NCBI GenBank assembly: GCA_012518235.1
Contig: JAAYSY010000116.1
Span: 1 to 34,937 of the forward strand
Direction: 5' to 3'
Length of the DNA: 34,937 nt
DNA from: Bacteroidales bacterium
GTDB taxonomy: Bacteria; Bacteroidota; Bacteroidia; Bacteroidales; Bacteroidaceae
Part shown: piece by piece, positions 30,437 through 34,937 of the stretch
Layout of the letters: every line of letters begins with the position of its first letter
Numbering within the stretch: position 1 is the first letter of the stretch
The notes under the pieces: generated by a model
What the model was told of the DNA's origin: nothing
Databases searched by the model: none
The model's input: only the letters and a program-made list of their open reading frames with translations
Made by a program: the position numbers and the translations under genes

Positions 30437-33400
30437 TTATTGTTCTATTTGTTTTGGTTTACCCACAATCCACTCTTGTAGATATTGAAATAAAATGTAG
30501 AAGGTGGGTATAATAAATACACCAATCAGTGTACCAACTAACATACCACCTACAGCACTAATACCTACCGATTGGTTTCCTGTAGCACCTGCTCCCGTAG
30601 CAAACATCAAAGGTAGTAATCCAAAAATTAGAGCAAACGAAGTCATTAATATAGGCCTAAATCTTGCTACTGCTCCATTAATTGCCGATCGTACAATACT
30701 CTGTCCTTGCTGACGTCTTTGAACCGCATATTCAACAATTAAAATAGCATTCTTGGCTAATAAACCAATTAACATTACCATAGATACCTGAACATAAATA
30801 TTATTTACTATTCCTTTAGAAGAGCCAAAAAGATTTAGGAAAATAAAAACACCAGCTAGTCCAACGGGGATAGAAAACAGAACCGATAAGGGGGTAATGT
30901 AACTCTCGTACAGAGCAGAAAGAAGCAAGTATACAAATAGAATACAGATAAAGAATATGATTCCCAGTTGAGAATTATCGCCAGCTTCTTCACGAGTCAT
31001 TCCTGAATACTCATACCCATATCCATGAGGCAGTGTTTGTTCTGCTACTTCTTTCATTACATTAATCACATCACCAGTACTATATCCCTGTGCAGAATTT
31101 GGTATAATATTAACATCCATAGATTGGAACATATTGAAACGATTAATCATTTGCGGTCCCGTTATGTCATTGATGGTAATAAACTCACTGATAGGAGCCA
31201 TTTCTCCAGTAGGAGTCTGTACAAATAAGCCATGTAAATCTTCTAGTTTCTCTCTATATTCGGGTGCTGCTTGAATCATAACTCTAAACTGTTTACCATA
31301 TAGATTAAAATCGGATACATACATACTCCCAATGTATGCTTGTAGCGTTGACATAATACTATTTAGAGTAAGTCCTGCTTCTTTAATTTTAGGAATGTTA
31401 GCTTCGATTTCTTTCTGAGGAAAGCTAGGATTAAAAGTAGTCATAGCTACTAATACTTCATCTCTTTTATTCATTTCAGCTAAGAATCCATTTGTAATAT
31501 CGTAGAAGTCAAGCATATTACCTCCTGTTCTATCTTGCATTTTTACTTCCACTCCCGTACTCATACCAAATCCTTGCAATGTAGGTAAACCAAAGAATAA
31601 GAACGTTGCATTATTAATATCTTTCGTTTTCTCTGTTAACAGAGCTGCGAATTCAGCAGAAGAAAAGTCTCTATTGTTCCAGTGACTTAATTTATAAAAA
31701 ATAGTACCATAAGAGCTAGACATCCCTCCAATACCTCCCAAGAAGTTTACTCCGTTAATGTCTGTAACAAACTCAACTCCTTCCATATCTTCAGTTAATT
31801 TTAGCACTTGTTGAACTATAGAATCAGTTCTTTCTAGTGATGAACCTGGAGTAAGAGAAACCAAACCTAGAACACTACCACTATCTTCTTGTGGAACAAA
31901 ACCAGCAGGTGTTGTTTTTAATTGATAAAAAAGAAAAAGTCCAGCTACTGCAACAACAGCAACGGCAATCCATCGATTGGTCTTTCTACTTAAGAAATTT
32001 AAAGAAGATTTGTATTTAGTTGTTGCTGCATTGAAACCTACATTGAATAAATGGAAAAAGCGTTGGAGAACATTTTTTTTCTTTAGATTTGCATCTTTTG
32101 GCTTTAAAAATAAGGCACAAAGAGCAGGACTTAATGTTAATGCGTTCACAGCAGATATAGCAATTGCAATAGCTAAGGTTAATCCAAATTGCTTAAAGAA
32201 TACACCTTGAGTTCCTCCAATAAAGCTAACAGGAATAAATACCGATGCCATAACTAACGTAATAGAAACAATAGCAGGAGTAATTTCCTTCATGGCAGAA
32301 ACTGTAGCTTTTTTAGGATCGGTTTCGCCCCCTTCCATTTGAGCATGAACAGCTTCAACAACAATAATAGCGTCGTCCACCACAATACCAATAGCTAAAA
32401 CCAGAGATAATAACGTCAATATATTTACTGAGAAACCTAATACTTGAATAAAAAAGAAGGTTCCTATAATTGATACTGGAATAGCAATAGCGGGTATAAT
32501 TGTTGACTTAAAATCTTGTAGGAAAATAAATACCACTAAGAATACTAAAAGTAAAGCCTCAATAAATGTAGTAATAACCTTAGACATTGATGCAGATAAA
32601 AACTCGTTAGCATCCATCATATAGGCCACTTCAATACCAGGAGGAAAGTCTTTGGCCGCTTCATCTACAACTTCTTGCACTTTCTTAATTAGGTCTTGTG
32701 CATTTGATTCAGCTGTTTGACTAATAGAAACGAATACCGATTCGTGCCCATTAGTTGATGAAGTTATGGAGTAATTTAATGATCCTAGTTCTACATTAGC
32801 TATATCTTTTAGTCTTAAAATGTGTCCATTTTCTGAGCGAATAACAACATTTTCAAACTCTTCAGCCGATTTTAATCTACCTGTATATTTTAAGCTGTAT
32901 TGAAAGGCTTGATTACTATTTTCACCTAATTCACCAGGAGCAGCTTCTATGTTCTGATCTCTTAATGCTTGGATTACTTCAGCTGGTGTAATTAAATACG
33001 AGGCCATAATATCAGGCTTTAACCATACCCTCATAGAGAAGTCTTTTGCACCTAAAACCTCAGCTTCTCCAATACCATAAATTCGTTTTATTTGTGGTAG
33101 TAAGTTTACGTTAAGGTAGTTTTGTACAAACTCAGCATCATAGTCTGGATTTTCAGAATAGACAGACATCATAAGAATATAACTACTTAATCTTTTTTGA
33201 ACCGTAACTCCCATTTCATTCACTTCAGCTGGAAGTAAAGGAGCAGCTCTAGAGACTAAGTTTTGCACGTTAACTGCCGCAATATCGGGATCAACTCCTT
33301 TTTCAAAGAATATTTGAATCGATCCAATACCACTATTAGAAGCTGTAGATGTCATATAGGTCATACCCTCAACTCCATTTACTTGCTCTTCAATGGGAAT

Positions 33401-33586
33401 AATTACACTATTCATTACTACATCAGCATTAGCTCCAGGGTACTGAGCTGTAATACTTACGGTAGGAGGTGCAATATCAGGATACTGTTCAACAGGTAGT
33501 GTAGCTATTCCGATGATACCTAGTGCAACGATCAATATTGATATTACAGTAGATAATACGGGTCTTTCTATAAATGTTTTAATCAT
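30437..33586 (-). CDS. HAE1-type RND multidrug efflux permease (AcrB/MexB family)
   Basis: 1049 aa; FIERPVLSTVISILIVALG, LPVEQYPDIAPPTVSITAQYPGA, VDDAIIVVEAVHAQMEGG, LSPALCALFLKP, LLAKNAILIVEYAVQ. Confidence 0.96.
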   Translation of the reverse strand: MIKTFIERPVLSTVISILIVALGIIGIATLPVEQYPDIAPPTVSITAQYPGANADVVMNSVIIPIEEQVNGVEGMTYMTSTASNSGIGSIQIFFEKGVDPDIAAVNVQNLVSRAAPLLPAEVNEMGVTVQKRLSSYILMMSVYSENPDYDAEFVQNYLNVNLLPQIKRIYGIGEAEVLGAKDFSMRVWLKPDIMASYLITPAEVIQALRDQNIEAAPGELGENSNQAFQYSLKYTGRLKSAEEFENVVIRSENGHILRLKDIANVELGSLNYSITSSTNGHESVFVSISQTAESNAQDLIKKVQEVVDEAAKDFPPGIEVAYMMDANEFLSASMSKVITTFIEALLLVFLVVFIFLQDFKSTIIPAIAIPVSIIGTFFFIQVLGFSVNILTLLSLVLAIGIVVDDAIIVVEAVHAQMEGGETDPKKATVSAMKEITPAIVSITLVMASVFIPVSFIGGTQGVFFKQFGLTLAIAIAISAVNALTLSPALCALFLKPKDANLKKKNVLQRFFHLFNVGFNAATTKYKSSLNFLSRKTNRWIAVAVVAVAGLFLFYQLKTTPAGFVPQEDSGSVLGLVSLTPGSSLERTDSIVQQVLKLTEDMEGVEFVTDINGVNFLGGIGGMSSSYGTIFYKLSHWNNRDFSSAEFAALLTEKTKDINNATFLFFGLPTLQGFGMSTGVEVKMQDRTGGNMLDFYDITNGFLAEMNKRDEVLVAMTTFNPSFPQKEIEANIPKIKEAGLTLNSIMSTLQAYIGSMYVSDFNLYGKQFRVMIQAAPEYREKLEDLHGLFVQTPTGEMAPISEFITINDITGPQMINRFNMFQSMDVNIIPNSAQGYSTGDVINVMKEVAEQTLPHGYGYEYSGMTREEAGDNSQLGIIFFICILFVYLLLSALYESYITPLSVLFSIPVGLAGVFIFLNLFGSSKGIVNNIYVQVSMVMLIGLLAKNAILIVEYAVQRRQQGQSIVRSAINGAVARFRPILMTSFALIFGLLPLMFATGAGATGNQSVGISAVGGMLVGTLIGVFIIPTFYILFQYLQEWIVGKPKQIEQ

Positions 33587-33597
33587 TTGTTCTAGTT

Positions 33598-34719
33598 TTA
33601 TTGATTTACAGCAAGGTCTTGGTAGCTAATTTTTTGACCATTGCGGAGGGTAATAATTCCTTCAGCTACAATTCGCTCTCCTTCACTTAATCCTTGAGTA
33701 ACAGCATAGTTATGGCCATCGGGAGTAGGAAGTACTTCAACCACCCTTTGTCTTACCGTGTCATTTTCTACTACATAAGCCACTCTTTTATTTAGTTGGG
33801 CGAAAGTAGATTTTTGTGGAATTATAAAAGCATTTTCAACTACTCTAGGAGTAATAACCTTAGCACTTGCACCACTTCTTAATAGTCCTTTTTTATTTGG
33901 AAACTCAACACGAAAATTTGCCGATCCGGTTCTAATATTTAGTGACCCAGTAATTGTTTCTAATTTTCCTTTTTCTTCATAAATTGAACCGTCTGCTAAA
34001 ATCAATGAAATTTCGGGGGCATTGTTTATTTTTTCTTGTTGTGTTTCTCCTTTGAGATTATTTAAATAGACAGCCAATTCTTTTTCATTAAGCGAAAAGT
34101 GTGCATAAATGTTACTTGTATTAGCTACCGTGGTTAGTACATTAACAGAACTAACTAAACTACCTAGACGGTAAGGTATTTCACCTATTAATCCATCAAC
34201 AGGGCTAATTACATGAGTCCATCCTATGGTTGCTTGTGCATTTTTTAATGCAGCTTCAGCTTGTGCTAATCCAGCTAAAGCAGTTTGTAATGCATCTTTA
34301 GCTTTCTCCAATTGAACTTGACCTACAATGCCTTTTTCAGCTAAGGGACGAATGCGATCTACATTCATTTGAGCAGTATTGACTTGTGCTTCTGCACTTT
34401 TTAATCCAGCTTTTGCTGTTGTTAAAACCTGTTCTGCTTGAGGGGAGTTAATCTTAAATAAGCGTTCTCCTTTTTTTACTTCAGCTCCTTCATCTATATA
34501 GATTTCATCGATAAATCCATCAATTCTGGGACGTATTTCAATGTCTTGTTGTCCTTTAATTGTAGCAGGAAATATATTTTCTAAGGTGGCATTTTCTCTA
34601 CTTACTACGAGCGTAGTATAAATGTTCTCTTTTTGTTCTACCTGAGCCTGTTTCTGACTACACGAGCCAAGTATTCCTACTGATAGAATTATAAATGCAA
34701 TTTGTACAATCTTTTTCAT
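33598..34719 (-). CDS. RND efflux periplasmic adaptor (membrane fusion protein), lipoprotein
   Basis: Lipoprotein signal IILSVGILGSCS; IRPRIDGFIDEIYIDEGAEVKKGERLFKI, ATIGWTHVISPVDGLIGEIPYRLGSLV. Confidence 0.94.
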   Translation of the reverse strand: MKKIVQIAFIILSVGILGSCSQKQAQVEQKENIYTTLVVSRENATLENIFPATIKGQQDIEIRPRIDGFIDEIYIDEGAEVKKGERLFKINSPQAEQVLTTAKAGLKSAEAQVNTAQMNVDRIRPLAEKGIVGQVQLEKAKDALQTALAGLAQAEAALKNAQATIGWTHVISPVDGLIGEIPYRLGSLVSSVNVLTTVANTSNIYAHFSLNEKELAVYLNNLKGETQQEKINNAPEISLILADGSIYEEKGKLETITGSLNIRTGSANFRVEFPNKKGLLRSGASAKVITPRVVENAFIIPQKSTFAQLNKRVAYVVENDTVRQRVVEVLPTPDGHNYAVTQGLSEGERIVAEGIITLRNGQKISYQDLAVNQ

Positions 34720-34756
34720 ACTTTTTTTATTGTTTCAGTTTAAAATCATATCACAA

Positions 34757-34782
34757 TAAGAGTATAGAACGCTATACTCTTA
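34757..34782. promoter_or_regulatory. Perfect 11-bp inverted repeat upstream of the efflux operon (candidate operator or hairpin)
   Basis: TAAGAGTATAG-aacg-CTATACTCTTA, 38 bp upstream of the adaptor gene ATG. Confidence 0.5.
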
Positions 34783-34937
34783 GTTTTAAGGGATTATGTT
34801 TTTCTGATAATTAGTAGCTAATGTTAAGGAGAATAATCATTTACCGTATTATTCTGCTACAAAGATGGTGTTAATAAGAATCTATAGAACTATCTATGTT
34901 TCCCAAAAAATGTTCTAAATGGCTTATTTTTGATGAC

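Noticed and set aside
31977-32210. 77-aa plus-strand ORF inside the RND permease
   Set aside because: Antisense to AcrB-type coding sequence; no start context or domain.

Overview
This 35 kb window is AT-rich chromosomal DNA of Bacteroidales type. The evidence is gene content, A-rich ribosome entry regions, and TAnnTTTG-type -7 promoter motifs. I saw no phage, IS, CRISPR or tRNA genes. Left to right it contains: the 3' remnant of a Gfo/Idh/MocA oxidoreductase (-); a leucine/isoleucine operon leuA-leuC-leuD-cimA-like-leuB (+); a TPR protein; recQ (-); an orphan AraC-type HTH regulator; a cluster of dipeptidyl peptidase III, AlkD-like protein, Fur-family regulator and purA; a YugP-like Zn peptidase; hisS; groES-groEL; a small winged-helix protein; a threonine aldolase; etfB-etfA-acyl-CoA dehydrogenase (-); a C1-type aminopeptidase (-); a patatin-like phospholipase; a two-gene LysO-type exporter (-); and an RND efflux operon (-). 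The strongest hidden signal is upstream of leuA. A short unannotated ORF (594-674) encodes MFLFIINILLCIIILLAKVKWEGFLL, which is 7 Leu and 6 Ile in 26 residues. It is followed by an intrinsic terminator (712-749) and a mutually exclusive antiterminator (652-665 with 712-725), the layout of a ribosome-mediated transcription attenuator. The fourth gene of the operon resembles Leptospira-type citramalate synthase, so dual Leu/Ile sensing would fit an operon serving both amino acids. A second unexplained signal is a pair of about 60-bp intergenic elements (16183-16240 and 28834-28895). Each carries three CTAG cores spaced 21-23 bp apart, and they share two identical 16-mers in reversed order. All calls come from reading the sequence; no database search or folding program was run.
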